Origin: Jannaschia rubra
GTDB taxonomy: Bacteria > Pseudomonadota > Alphaproteobacteria > Rhodobacterales > Rhodobacteraceae
Assembly: GCF_001403735.1 (NCBI RefSeq)
Contig: NZ_CXPG01000005.1
Location: forward strand, 1-50,384
DNA: 50,384 nt
Reading direction: 5' to 3'
Part shown: positions 40,666 through 50,040 of the stretch, one piece after another
Position numbering within the stretch: position 1 is the stretch's first letter
Layout: each line of letters starts with the position of its first letter
Notes under the pieces: model-generated
The model's input: the letters and a program-made list of their open reading frames with translations, nothing else
The model's database searches: none
What the model was told of the DNA's origin: nothing
Position numbers and translations under genes: made by a program

Positions 40666-42279
40666 ATGGCGAAAGGCGGACTGAGCGACCGGGACCGCAG
40701 GCTTCTGTTCGGAGACGGCGACTTGCGGCCCGGCGAGGCCGTCGTGCACTTCGAGCACGGTCTGGCCAGTTACGGCGGCGAAGAGACGATCGAAATCGAA
40801 GGGGAAGACCAGACGCTTCATGTCTTCATCTATCGCCATGGCGGCAAGCTGATGCTTCCCGCCGAGCCGGGACGCGACTTCTGGCCCTTCGGCGCTCCGG
40901 CGAGTGACGTAACCCTCGATCGGCTGAAGGCCGGAGATTGGGAACGACGTCGCGACGAAATGATCGCGGAGCTTCGCGACGGCGTGGCAAAGCTTGTCGA
41001 GGAGGATCGCGCGCGGCGCGAGAACCCGGCACGGGCACTCTGCCCGCCGCAGGGCGAGATGGAAGATTTCGCCAAAGGGTTTGCCCATGAACCGACGTCC
41101 GATCAGGCGCGCGCGATAGATGCCGTCCTCGATGACCTGGCGCGCGACGTGCCCATGGACCGGATGCTGATCGGCGACGTGGGGTTCGGCAAGACGGAAG
41201 TGGCTCTCCGTGCGGCGGCGGCCGCGGCGTTCAGCGGGCATCAGGTGCTGTTTGCCGCCCCGACGACCGTGCTGGTTCGTCAACATGCCCGCACACTGCG
41301 CGAGCGTTTCGGGCAGGACATGGTGGTCGAGTTGTCGCGCCTGACACCCGACGGGGAGCGATCGGAGATCCTGGCCCGCATCGCGTCGGGCGAGGCGAAA
41401 GTCATCGTCGGCACGCAGGCTCTTCTTTCGGATGACGTGACGTTCGCGGCCCTTTCCCTCGCCATCATCGACGAGGAGCAGCGGTTCGGGCAGGAGCAGA
41501 AGCGCGACCTGCGCGGCCTCGTTCCGGGCCTCCACGTCCTGGGCATGACGGCGACGCCCATACCGCGGTCGTTGGCCGCCGCCGAGATAGGATTGATGGA
41601 CGTCTCGGTCGTCGCATCCGCGCCCGCGACGCGTCTGCCGGTCGAGGTCCGCATCTCCGGCTTCGACCTCTCCGCCATCGAGACCGCCATCGGGGAGGAG
41701 ATCGCGCGCGGCGGTCAGGTCTTCGTCGTGTGCCCGCGCATCGAAGGGGCCCGCCGGATCGAAGCCGTGCTGGAGCAGCGGGGGGCCGATTTTTCCCATG
41801 TTCTCGCTCATGGCCAGATGGACGACGACGTGCTCGACACAGGGATATCACGGTTCATGGAGGGCGACGTCGATGTCCTGCTGTCGACGACCATCATAGA
41901 GAGCGGGCTCGACAACCCGCGGGCCAACACGATGATCGTGCTGGATGCCGAGCTTTTCGGTCTGGCCCAGCTGCATCAACTGCGCGGTCGCATCGGGCGC
42001 GGGAACGTGGCCGCGAAGATGCTTCTGATGACGGATATCGAAGGCGAAAATGCCGCCGCGGCCGAAACCGGAGAGGCGGAGGCCGACGCGGCCCGGCGCC
42101 TTCAGGTCTTTGCCGAAATGTCCGACATCGGCGCGGGGTTCCGCATCGCGCGCGAAGATCGTGACATGCGCGGTTTCGGAACGATCGACGGTGATGAACA
42201 ATCGGGCCATGCATCGCGCTTGGGCATCGGGCTCTATCGCCATATCCTGCGCGAATACGATGCGGGCAAACGGATCTGA
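40666..42279 (+). CDS. Short Mfd-like protein: CarD/RID domain plus RecG-type translocase
   Basis: A 537-residue helicase-like protein, half the length of Mfd (about 1150). Residues 20-70 match the RNA-polymerase-interacting CarD/TRCF domain (LRPGEAVVHFEHGLASYGG). The motor follows: Walker A GDVGFGKTEVA (170-180), DEEQ (269-272; Mfd has DEEH), GMTATPIPRSL, LLSTTIIESGLDNPRANTMI and LAQLHQLRGRIGR. The end, GAGFRIAREDRDMRGFG and DEQSGH, is the TRG/relay region. The UvrB-like N-terminal domains (D1-D3) and the UvrA-inhibitory C-terminal D7 are both absent. It should still bind RNA polymerase and move along DNA, but not recruit UvrA. Start 40666 has GGGGGAGG eleven bases upstream. Confidence 0.85.
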   Translation: MAKGGLSDRDRRLLFGDGDLRPGEAVVHFEHGLASYGGEETIEIEGEDQTLHVFIYRHGGKLMLPAEPGRDFWPFGAPASDVTLDRLKAGDWERRRDEMIAELRDGVAKLVEEDRARRENPARALCPPQGEMEDFAKGFAHEPTSDQARAIDAVLDDLARDVPMDRMLIGDVGFGKTEVALRAAAAAAFSGHQVLFAAPTTVLVRQHARTLRERFGQDMVVELSRLTPDGERSEILARIASGEAKVIVGTQALLSDDVTFAALSLAIIDEEQRFGQEQKRDLRGLVPGLHVLGMTATPIPRSLAAAEIGLMDVSVVASAPATRLPVEVRISGFDLSAIETAIGEEIARGGQVFVVCPRIEGARRIEAVLEQRGADFSHVLAHGQMDDDVLDTGISRFMEGDVDVLLSTTIIESGLDNPRANTMIVLDAELFGLAQLHQLRGRIGRGNVAAKMLLMTDIEGENAAAAETGEAEADAARRLQVFAEMSDIGAGFRIAREDRDMRGFGTIDGDEQSGHASRLGIGLYRHILREYDAGKRI

Positions 42280-42392
42280 CCGCCGAAGCATGCGGCGACG
42301 GCAGACCGGATATTTCGCGCCGCAGGCTCCGCGCCGGGGCCGAAAGGCATCGAGGCCTCCTTGCTCCTGCTCCGGTTCCGGGCGCGTCGACC

Positions 42393-43535
42393 TTAGGCCA
42401 GCTGCCTCGCGCCCGGCGCGATGCGGAGTTCATGGGGCGCAAAGCTGCGGCCCGGGCGGCGGACCGGTCGCCCGGCGATCGCCTCGGTATAGATATCCTC
42501 CGCCCTGTCGATCATCCGTTGAACCGAAAAGTGCTGCTCGACCCGCGCGCGGCAGGCCGGTCGCGACATCCCGATGGCGGCCTTCAGCGCTTCGGCCAAG
42601 GCCTCCGGGTCGTGCGGCGGGGCATAGGTTCCCGTGTCGCCGACCACCTCGCGCACCGCACCCATGTCGATGCAGGCCACCGGCAGGCCCGTCGCCATCG
42701 CCTCGATCGCCGCCAGGCCGAAGGGTTCGTCCCAGAGCGGAGTGAACAGCAGCGCCGAGGCCTTTCCGACTTCGCGCGCCAGCGCCGGGCCGGCGAGATG
42801 CCCCCCGTATCGGATGGCGGAGGACAGATGCGGCCGGACCTCAGCCTCGAAATAGTCGCGATGTTCGATCGTGCCGAAGATCGTCAGGGGCACGCCGGCC
42901 AGACGGGCCGCCTGCGCCGCCAGGTGGGTTCCCTTCGTCGGCGTGATCCGTCCGCACCAGACGGCCGAGCCATCGCCCTGTGGAACATAGGGCCAGTCGG
43001 CCAGGTCGATGCCGTTGGACAGCACCGAAGCCTCTGCCGGGGCGCCGTTCGGCCACCAGCGACGCACCTGTACCTGCGACGTCGTCGTGAACCGAACCCA
43101 CGGCGCGACGCTGTCGTGCACCGCGCGGCGCAACACGTCGAAGGGCGGCACGTGCAACGACGTGACCATCGGCAGACCCTCGCTTGCCGCCAGCCGCGGG
43201 ATGAAGCGATGAAGGCCGTTGTTGTGGATCACGTCAAACCGCCCGCGCAGCAGGTCGCGGGCCGCGCGCGCGTAGGCGTGGTCGAGATGGTCGGTCAGGA
43301 CAGTCGTGCCGTGATACCGGTGCCACGGAAACTCCGCGTCGTAATGAACCGGCAGGACGGCATGGATCCGCACCCCCGCGGGCATCCCGGACGCACTGTC
43401 GCCCGACGCGAAGACCGTCACCTCGTGCCCCCGATCCGCGAGGTGCCTGGCCAGATGCCAGGAATGCGCCTCCATCCCGCCCGCGAAGGGGGGCGCGATC
43501 GGATGCCGGATGTGGGCGACGAGGGCGATCCGCAT
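42393..43535 (-). CDS. Glycosyltransferase family 4
   Basis: A 380-residue GT-B enzyme. MRIALVAHIRHPIAPPFAGGMEAHSWHLARHLADRGHEVTVFA is the usual N-terminus. SVLSNGID, VWCGRITPTKGTHLAAQAARLAGVPL and LFTPLWDEPFGLAAIEAMATGLPV, with the E-x7-E pair, form the nucleotide-sugar site. The ATG at 43535 shares one base with the stop of the upstream GT2 gene (TGATG). Last gene of the four-gene leftward operon starting at 47762. Likely adds a sugar to the product of the preceding enzymes; donor unknown. Confidence 0.88.
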   Translation of the reverse strand: MRIALVAHIRHPIAPPFAGGMEAHSWHLARHLADRGHEVTVFASGDSASGMPAGVRIHAVLPVHYDAEFPWHRYHGTTVLTDHLDHAYARAARDLLRGRFDVIHNNGLHRFIPRLAASEGLPMVTSLHVPPFDVLRRAVHDSVAPWVRFTTTSQVQVRRWWPNGAPAEASVLSNGIDLADWPYVPQGDGSAVWCGRITPTKGTHLAAQAARLAGVPLTIFGTIEHRDYFEAEVRPHLSSAIRYGGHLAGPALAREVGKASALLFTPLWDEPFGLAAIEAMATGLPVACIDMGAVREVVGDTGTYAPPHDPEALAEALKAAIGMSRPACRARVEQHFSVQRMIDRAEDIYTEAIAGRPVRRPGRSFAPHELRIAPGARQLA

Positions 43536-44554
43536 CACTCGGCCGCGATCCGTCGGCCCGGGGTCAGCAACTCCGCCTGCAGGCGGGTCATCTCCGCATG
43601 GCGTTCGGCCATCGTCCTCGTGTCTTCGGTGCCGGCAATCCGACGCTCCCGGTCCTCCAGCAGGCGGATGACCGGGCCGGTCGCCGCATAGGGCATGTCG
43701 GAGCGTTGTTCGCAGAGCGCGAAATCCTCGGGTCCCGGTTCGCGCAACTGGCGCAGCCCGTCGGGGCCATTCTCGATCAGGCCCATCATGCGGAAACCGT
43801 GCAGCCAGTGTTCCATGGTCCGGTGGCCCCATTTCGCGGCGAAGATCTCGGTGTTGCGCAGGATCGACGCGATGTGGTGGATCGGCGGCATGCAGTGGGC
43901 GTGATGCTGATGATAGGAGCGTGCGCCTCTGATCCACCAGATCGGGATACCCTTTTCCTGAAGCGTCCGACCGAAATCCGTATCCTCTCCGCCGTAGCCA
44001 CGGAAGCGTTCGTCGAACCCCCCGGAGGCGGCCCAGTCGTCACGGTGCATCGCGAAGGTCAGCGACCAGAAGCAGCGGTAGTCCTCACAGCGCTTGCGGT
44101 CGCTCTCGGGCGGCCCCTGCCGGTCGGAATGGCGCACGGCGACGGCGTCGAACGTCTCGGCCGTCCAGCCCGGCCCGGTCGCGCCGGCGGGCAGGTAGAG
44201 GACTTCGCCCATCGTCAGCCCGTCGCCCTTTCCGGTATGTGCAGCATAGTCGGCCACCAGTTCGGGATGCGGGATGCAATCGACGTCGAGGAACACCAGC
44301 ACGTCCCCCTGCGCGGCCGCGCCCGCGGCGTTGCGCGCGCGGGCCAGCGGCAGCTCGTCGTCGACGATGTGGATCTGCCGGATCGGGAAGTCGGTGTCGG
44401 GCAGGTCGGTATAGGGTGCGTCCTGCATCACGGCGATGATCATCTCGTGGGGCTGATGGGTCTGCCGTGCCAGCCCGGCGATGACGTGGCGCAGGTGCGC
44501 CTCGCGCCCGCGGGCCAGGGTCAGGATGGAAACGGAAGGGGCGGGATCTGTCAT
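43535..44554 (-). CDS. Glycosyltransferase family 2 (galactosyltransferase-like)
   Basis: A 339-residue GT-A enzyme. SVSILTLARGREAHLRHVIAGL starts the fold, LVFLDVDCIPHP supplies the DxD metal site, and SGGFDERFRGYGGEDTDFGRTL is the GGED acceptor-side motif of the galactosyltransferase_7/GT2 type. The region after residue 220 (RSYHQHHAHCMPPIHHI) is His-rich and conserved-looking. It overlaps its upstream neighbour by ATGA and its downstream neighbour by one base, so the operon is tightly coupled. No membrane segment. Confidence 0.87.
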   Translation of the reverse strand: MTDPAPSVSILTLARGREAHLRHVIAGLARQTHQPHEMIIAVMQDAPYTDLPDTDFPIRQIHIVDDELPLARARNAAGAAAQGDVLVFLDVDCIPHPELVADYAAHTGKGDGLTMGEVLYLPAGATGPGWTAETFDAVAVRHSDRQGPPESDRKRCEDYRCFWSLTFAMHRDDWAASGGFDERFRGYGGEDTDFGRTLQEKGIPIWWIRGARSYHQHHAHCMPPIHHIASILRNTEIFAAKWGHRTMEHWLHGFRMMGLIENGPDGLRQLREPGPEDFALCEQRSDMPYAATGPVIRLLEDRERRIAGTEDTRTMAERHAEMTRLQAELLTPGRRIAAE

Positions 44555-45720
44555 GGCAAAGCTCCGGCTGCAGGCTGCGAAAGCGGGGTGTCAAGGCGCT
44601 GGCACAGGGCGTCCAGCCATCGCGCCACATGGGCTGCGGCATCGGGCCGGACCATGTCGCGCTGAAGGTCCGGGTCGTGATCCCGACGCACGCGGGCGAT
44701 CGCCGCCTCCCATGCCGGGATCGAGGCGGGCATGGACCCGAGGTGCATGGCCACGCCTGCCGCGTCGAGCGCCTTCGCCTTGGCGATCTGCTCATCGAAA
44801 TACCGCCATTCCGGCACGGCGATCCACGGCAGCCCGGCGGCCAGGATCTGCTGGCAGGTGGTGTTCCCGGTCGAGGCGACGACCAGGTCGGCGGCGGCCA
44901 GATGGGCCGGGATATCGTCGACCCATCCCTTGTGCGTAAGGTTCGCGGGTTCCGTCGCGTGCCAGTCGCGGGCGACCTGTCCCACGGTGATCCACCGGGT
45001 CCGGGGCATGGCGCGGGCTCCGAGGGCAAGGGGCGCGGCGGAGAGGCCGGACCCGCCGCCGCCTGACAGGACAAGGACGACCTCCTCCCCTGCGCCGATG
45101 CCCAGACGGGCCCGCGCCTCGGCACGGTCGGGCAGGGCCGTGTCCGCCCCGAGTCCGCCGGCGAAGACCGCCTTGGCGCGCATCTCGGGCGTCCAGTCCT
45201 CCTGCGCCAGCCGGACGTCGCATGGCACGATGAGGCCCGCCGCCCCGTCATAGGCCGCGCGATGCCCCGCATCGGTCCGATCCCCGTGCTGCAGGACCTT
45301 CACATGCGGGACGGAGCAGATGCGGGCCAACTGCGCCACCTCGGCGGAGACGTCGCAGACGATCAGCGCGGGGTCGGCCGTGACGAACCAGCCTGCGATC
45401 CGCCCCATCGCCTCGCGGATGCCGGGCCATCCCAGCGGCGCACAGTGCAGCGTTTCGGGCGTGGGTATCCAATCGGATGCGCGTTCCTGCCCGGTCGGCT
45501 CGAAGAGGGACGGGATCCGTATGACTTCGGCGGCGGGATGCGCGGTTCGCACCAGTTCCGGCCGGGCGCAGAAGATCGTGACGGGCCGATCGGCGGGCAA
45601 GGCGTCGACGATCGCTGCGCAACGTTCCGCATGGCCACGTCCCTGATGGTGCAGGAAGTAGCCGATCGGCCTGGGGCCCGTATCCGGCCCGCGACCGAAT
45701 GACGCGACGAAATCCTTCAT
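44551..45720 (-). CDS. MurG-like GT-B glycosyltransferase
   Basis: A 389-residue GT-B protein. IGYFLHHQGRGHAERCAAI is the N-terminal G-x-G-H loop found in MurG and glycosyltransferase family 28-like proteins. VLVLSGGGGSGLSAA and THKGWVDDIPAHLAAADLVVASTGNTTCQQILAAGLPWIAVPEW are the C-terminal sugar-nucleotide half. It could act on a UDP-sugar; the acceptor is unknown. Coupled to both neighbours by 4-base overlaps, it is the second gene of the operon after the sucrose-phosphate-synthase-like fusion. Confidence 0.83.
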   Translation of the reverse strand: MKDFVASFGRGPDTGPRPIGYFLHHQGRGHAERCAAIVDALPADRPVTIFCARPELVRTAHPAAEVIRIPSLFEPTGQERASDWIPTPETLHCAPLGWPGIREAMGRIAGWFVTADPALIVCDVSAEVAQLARICSVPHVKVLQHGDRTDAGHRAAYDGAAGLIVPCDVRLAQEDWTPEMRAKAVFAGGLGADTALPDRAEARARLGIGAGEEVVLVLSGGGGSGLSAAPLALGARAMPRTRWITVGQVARDWHATEPANLTHKGWVDDIPAHLAAADLVVASTGNTTCQQILAAGLPWIAVPEWRYFDEQIAKAKALDAAGVAMHLGSMPASIPAWEAAIARVRRDHDPDLQRDMVRPDAAAHVARWLDALCQRLDTPLSQPAAGALP

Positions 45721-47762
45721 GCCGACACCCGCGCCGGGGTGGTGGGGACGAGCACACCGGCCCGGCCCAGCCCTTCGAGCACGCCGTCTGCGTGGTTTCC
45801 TCGGGCGCGGTACAGACCGGCGCGGGGTGGCAGGGCGTCAAGCTCGCGCAGGGCGTTCCCGACGATGATCCCGTCGCCGCAGGCGGTGAGCATGTCGATA
45901 TCGTTGCCGCTGTCTCCCGCGACGATGCAATCGGCGGCGGACAGGTTGTACCGCCGCGCAAAGGCCCGGATCGCCGCCGCCTTGCCGCCGTGAAGGGGCA
46001 GCACGTCGATCAGTCGCTCATGCGACGCCACGACGCGGGCCTTCAGGCCGGCCGCCTGCAGGTGACGCCGGATCCGGGCCGCTTCGGCCTCGTTCCCGAA
46101 GCAGGCCAGTTTCCAGCCGCGCTGCTCGATCGGGGTCTGCATCGCGGCGGCCGCCTCTGCCAACGCCCGGGCGACGGCGGCGCGATCCCAGTCGCGGCCG
46201 ATCTCGGCGGCATAGTCCGGGCAAAGGATCAATCGTCCATTCTGCCCATGACGGTGCAGCTCCGTTCCCACGGCGGTGATGAAGGCATCCGGCTCGGGCA
46301 GGGACCACTCGGCCAGCACGGCGCGCGCCTCGCTGATGCATCGGCCAGTGGCGACGACGAAGGGAATGTCGCGGGTCTCGGCCCAGTCGCGGAACAGTTC
46401 GGCCGAGCGGCGGCATCCCGTCAGCGTCCCGTCGATGTCGCAGGCCAGCACGCGGCGGGGGGCGGCGAACGTACGGGCAGGGCGACGCAAGCCGCCATAG
46501 ACCCGCTGCGCCCGGCCGGCCCAGACGTCCCAGTCGAAGGCGCCGATGTTGCGTCGGCCGGCCTGCGATGCGCCGGTCCAGCGGGCCGGGTCCCCAAGCA
46601 GGCCGGCGATGGCTGTCCCCACCTGTTCCACGTCGCGGGGATCGACCGTGACGCCGTGACCCAGGGTCGCGAGGATGTCCACGGGCCCGCCCTCGCGCGT
46701 GGCGACGACCGGCAGGCCGGCTTGCGCCGCTTCCAGCAGGGTCAGGCCGAAGGGCTCGTGCAGGGCCGGGTTCACGAAGACGCCGCCGCGCTGGCGCGCC
46801 AGCCGGTAGAGCTGCGCCACGACGTCCGGTGAATGCCGCGCCGGCAGGGCGATGCGGCCGGCATGCGGGGCGGCGAGACGCTCCAGCTCCTCGATCACCC
46901 CGCGCGTTTCCGGGGTTTGGACGATGTCGGGGCCGCGCTGCCCGGCCAGAATGACGAGGTTGGCACGGTCGTAGAGAAGCGGATCGTTCAGATAGGCGCG
47001 AATCAGCGTCGCCAGGTTCTTCTTGCGAACCGGCCGCGCGATGGCGAGGATCATGGGCCTGTCCGCGTCGTCGAGCAACGGATCGACCAGCGCGCGGGCC
47101 ACGGCCGTGCCCGGCCCGGACGGGGGCAGGATGACGCCCGGCGGAATCCGGTGCGTCTGCGCCGCGACATCGACGCCATAGTCCTCCACCTGCCGTTCCG
47201 CCTCATCGCGGGACGACACGACGATCGCGTCGGAGGTGCGCAGGGCGGCCCGCTCCTCCTCGATGCGTGTCGTCAAGGCCGCCGCGGGAGTCCCCCCCAT
47301 GCAGCCGAGCTTATCGATCCCAAGCGAATGCGGCGTATAAACCACAGGGATGGAGTGCTCCTCGGCGGCATCCCGGACGACGGCGGCCGCATCCGCGAAA
47401 TGCACATGGATCACGTCCGGCTTGCGCTCGAACCCGGAGATAAGCCGGGAAAACGCCCGCCCCATCGCGGGACGGTCCGCCATCAGCGCTTCCTTCGCCA
47501 GATACCGGCTGTCGGGTGTCGCAAGCCGCAGGATGCGGGTCTTCCGGTTCACCCGCTGCGACAGACGGGCATAGTCGCGCCCGAGGGTCGGGTCATCGAA
47601 GGCACGTGTCACGATGTCCACGCGGGCCACGTCGGCGCGTCGCGCCTGCGCCAGCGCGGCACCGAGAACATAGGCGATATGGCCACCGGTATCGTCGGTG
47701 ATACCATACGACACGTCGGGAAACGTCAGACAGCCCCCAAGGGCAACGTGAACGATGTGCAT
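45717..47762 (-). CDS. Sucrose-phosphate-synthase-like glycosyltransferase fused to HAD phosphatase
   Basis: A 681-residue two-domain enzyme. Residues 1-425 are GT4: DDTGGHIAYVLGAALAQ and RVDIVTRAFDDP match the N-terminus of sucrose-phosphate synthase, IARPVRKKNLATLIRAY and NPALHEPFGLTLLEAAQ (E336, E344) bind the donor. Residues 437-681 are a HAD phosphatase: CDIDGT (D442, D444), VVATGR, K in LHGGKAAAIRAF, and GDSGNDIDML. Such a fusion would form and dephosphorylate a disaccharide phosphate; sucrose or mannosylfructose are candidates. The start at 47762 has TGAGGA eight bases away. It heads the leftward four-gene glycosyltransferase operon. Confidence 0.86.
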   Translation of the reverse strand: MHIVHVALGGCLTFPDVSYGITDDTGGHIAYVLGAALAQARRADVARVDIVTRAFDDPTLGRDYARLSQRVNRKTRILRLATPDSRYLAKEALMADRPAMGRAFSRLISGFERKPDVIHVHFADAAAVVRDAAEEHSIPVVYTPHSLGIDKLGCMGGTPAAALTTRIEEERAALRTSDAIVVSSRDEAERQVEDYGVDVAAQTHRIPPGVILPPSGPGTAVARALVDPLLDDADRPMILAIARPVRKKNLATLIRAYLNDPLLYDRANLVILAGQRGPDIVQTPETRGVIEELERLAAPHAGRIALPARHSPDVVAQLYRLARQRGGVFVNPALHEPFGLTLLEAAQAGLPVVATREGGPVDILATLGHGVTVDPRDVEQVGTAIAGLLGDPARWTGASQAGRRNIGAFDWDVWAGRAQRVYGGLRRPARTFAAPRRVLACDIDGTLTGCRRSAELFRDWAETRDIPFVVATGRCISEARAVLAEWSLPEPDAFITAVGTELHRHGQNGRLILCPDYAAEIGRDWDRAAVARALAEAAAAMQTPIEQRGWKLACFGNEAEAARIRRHLQAAGLKARVVASHERLIDVLPLHGGKAAAIRAFARRYNLSAADCIVAGDSGNDIDMLTACGDGIIVGNALRELDALPPRAGLYRARGNHADGVLEGLGRAGVLVPTTPARVSA

Positions 47763-47909
47763 GGCAATCCTCAATGGCAGTACCCCTTAACCAGAAATCG
47801 GGGGGGGCGTTCCATCCGACAGGCCGGCGGCGAAGCGATTGACCGCCCGATCGCGCGATGCGACCAGTAAAACAAAGCGAGTCCTTTCAACCTCCTGGGA
47901 TGTCATCTT
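47763..47909. promoter_or_regulatory. Divergent promoter gap
   Basis: The 147-base gap between the divergent fusion gene and the sulfotransferase-like gene should hold promoters for both. It is less GC-rich near 47770-47790 and 47865-47905. I see no clear -35/-10 pair or operator symmetry. Confidence 0.35.
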
Positions 47910-48719
47910 GTGCGAGCCGCGGGCAAATCGGCGATCCGTCATCGCTACCTGTTCGTCGGGGGCCTGCACCGCTCCGGCACCAGCCTGCTGTCCCGCATGA
48001 TCGGCACCCTTCCGCAGGTCGCGCAGATCGAGGATGCGCCCGTGCCGGAGAACGAAGGCGCGTATCTGCAGGGGGCCATTCCACACGATGCGCTGTCGGG
48101 CCGTCCGATGCACTTCGCGACCGATCCCGCCCAGCATCTGACCGAAGACCATCCCCTGAACCGGCTGGCGACACGTGAGAGGCTCGAGGTGGATTGGGCC
48201 CCGTGGTTCGGCCCGGGCACGTGGCGGGTTGAGAAGTCGCCCGTCAACCTGACGCGGATGCGCCTGCTGCAGCAGCTCTTTCCCCTGTCGCAATTCGTCG
48301 TGGTCCTGCGCCATCCCGAAGCGGTCGCCGCGGCCGTGGCGAAATGGGTGGACGCCCCCGCGCGGGCGCTGATCGACCATTGGCTCGACGCGCACGACCG
48401 TCTGGCGATCGACCTCGACCATCTGCATTCCGTCATGGTCCTGCGCTACGAGGATCTGACGGACCGGCCCGCGGCCCATCTCGCGGCCGTCGCGGCGTTC
48501 CTCGACCTGCCCGCGCCGACCGTTCCCCCGGCGGAGACCGTCTCGAACCGCAATGCCGAGTACCGCGGAGCCGCGCCCCTGACGGACGGGCAGGCCGACC
48601 GCGCCGGCCGCTGGGGCTATGCGCCGAAGCTGGCAATACTCGCAGGCCAGCCACCGATTGTCCGCCATCCCCTGCGCGCCGTTCGCACCGCGACCGAGGC
48701 GTGCCTGCGAAAGGACTGA
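47910..48719 (+). CDS. Sulfotransferase family protein
   Basis: A 269-residue sulfotransferase-like protein. RYLFVGGLHRSGTSLLSRMI (residues 12-31) is the 5'-phosphosulfate loop that binds PAPS, WRVEKSPVNLTRM and QFVVVLRHPEAVAAAVAKW hold the 3'-phosphate-binding Arg/Ser region, and VLRYEDLTDRPAAHL is typical of the family. GTG at 47910 is the likely start, with no convincing Shine-Dalgarno. Beside a glycosyltransferase operon, transfer of sulfate to a glycan or glycolipid is plausible. There is no PAPS synthesis gene in the window. Confidence 0.84.
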   Translation: MRAAGKSAIRHRYLFVGGLHRSGTSLLSRMIGTLPQVAQIEDAPVPENEGAYLQGAIPHDALSGRPMHFATDPAQHLTEDHPLNRLATRERLEVDWAPWFGPGTWRVEKSPVNLTRMRLLQQLFPLSQFVVVLRHPEAVAAAVAKWVDAPARALIDHWLDAHDRLAIDLDHLHSVMVLRYEDLTDRPAAHLAAVAAFLDLPAPTVPPAETVSNRNAEYRGAAPLTDGQADRAGRWGYAPKLAILAGQPPIVRHPLRAVRTATEACLRKD

Positions 48720-48975
48720 CGCGCGACTGCGGAAGATCGCGTGCAAGCGGGCGGTTGCCTGGGGGAGTTTCGGGGCCGGCTCATTCCCTTTCACTATTGC
48801 GGCAGATGCAACGAACAATACGGAATTATGTGTATTCTTCCGCGGAAGGTCCGGCCTTATCTCACGTTGCAAGCGAGGCAAGCCAGCCAGGATCCCGGGC
48901 CGCCCACTACCGGCGTTGTGAGGCCATGAGGTCGCGCGGCGGCGCCCGGCCTTCCCCGTACGAGGAGAATTTGCG

Positions 48976-49386
48976 ATGAACGACCGTCAACTCGAAACCA
49001 TATGGGCGCCGCGCATGCTCAGCCTGCTGCGGATCGTGGCCGCCCTCATCTTCTTCGCGCACGGGACCGACAAGATCCTGGGCTTTCCAGACACCGGTCG
49101 GACGCCCGACGCCTTCACGCTAGGGTGGATCGCCGGCGTGATCGAACTCGTCGGGGGTGGGCTGCTGATTGCCGGGCTGTTCACCCGCCCGGTCGCCTTT
49201 CTGACGTCGGGCCTGATGGCCGCCGCCTATTTCATCGCGCACGCTCCGCAAAGCGTCTTTCCCGGGATCAACGGCGGCGATGCCGCGATCCTCTACTGCT
49301 TCGTGTTCCTCTATCTCGTCTTCGCGGGGCCGGGGCCCTGGAGCATCGACGCCCTTCGGAACGAACGGTCGGGCGCACGCGTCTGA
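48976..49386 (+). CDS. DoxX-family membrane protein
   Basis: A 136-residue protein with four hydrophobic segments. [22 protein letters not shown] and [31 protein letters not shown] are the DoxX family pattern. DoxX-like proteins are small inner-membrane proteins often linked to redox or thiol stress. GAGGAGAA lies eight bases before the ATG. It is followed 40 bases later by WrbA in the same direction, a common redox pairing. The 256 bases before it (48720-48975) hold no gene that I recognise. Confidence 0.86.
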   Translation: MNDRQLETIWAPRMLSLLRIVAALIFFAHGTDKILGFPDTGRTPDAFTLGWIAGVIELVGGGLLIAGLFTRPVAFLTSGLMAAAYFIAHAPQSVFPGINGGDAAILYCFVFLYLVFAGPGPWSIDALRNERSGARV

Positions 49387-49426
49387 TACGGTACCCTCAT
49401 TTCCCACCCCTCACAGGAGACTTTCC

Positions 49427-50029
49427 ATGTCTGTCAAGCTCGCTGTCATCTATTATTCCAGCTACGGGACCAATCATCGGATGGCCTCGATCGCGGCCGA
49501 GGCGGCGCGGGCGGCGGGGGCGGAGGTTCGGTTGCTGAAGGCGCCCGAGACCGCGCCGGCCGAGGTCGTCGCCGGCATCGATGCCTGGAAGGCCCAGGCC
49601 GAGAAGGGTGCCGATGTTCCCGACGCGACGGTGGAGGACATGGAATGGGCCGATGCCTATCTGATTTCGGCGCCGACCCGCTTCGGCATCATGGCCAGCC
49701 AGATGCGCGCCTTCATCGACACGCTGGGCGGGATCTGGTCCAGGGGCGGGCTGGCGAACAAGCCGGTCTCGGCGATGACCTCGACGCAGAACGTGAACGG
49801 CGGGCAGGAGACGACGCTGGTGTCGTTCTACACCACGGTCATGCACTGGGGCGGGGTCGTGGTGGCGCCGGGCTATACCGACGACGTCATCTTCAAGACC
49901 GGGGGCAACCCCTACGGCTACAGCCACATCGCGGGCGCGGAGTTCACCGAGGAGGTGCAGGCCGCCATCTCGCACCAGGCCCGCCGCCTGGTCGATGTCG
50001 CGGGGAAGCTGACGGCCGGCGACGCCTGA
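49427..50029 (+). CDS. wrbA: NAD(P)H:quinone oxidoreductase, WrbA type
   Basis: A 200-residue flavodoxin-fold protein. [21 protein letters not shown] is the FMN phosphate loop, [25 protein letters not shown] and [38 protein letters not shown] are the WrbA hallmarks around the isoalloxazine ring. The enzyme reduces quinones by two electrons, limiting redox cycling. ATG at 49427 follows ACAGGAGA by nine bases. It sits downstream of DoxX and is followed by a strong hairpin at 50041-50070. Confidence 0.94.
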   Translation: MSVKLAVIYYSSYGTNHRMASIAAEAARAAGAEVRLLKAPETAPAEVVAGIDAWKAQAEKGADVPDATVEDMEWADAYLISAPTRFGIMASQMRAFIDTLGGIWSRGGLANKPVSAMTSTQNVNGGQETTLVSFYTTVMHWGGVVVAPGYTDDVIFKTGGNPYGYSHIAGAEFTEEVQAAISHQARRLVDVAGKLTAGDA

Positions 50030-50040
50030 GGCCGGGGGGT

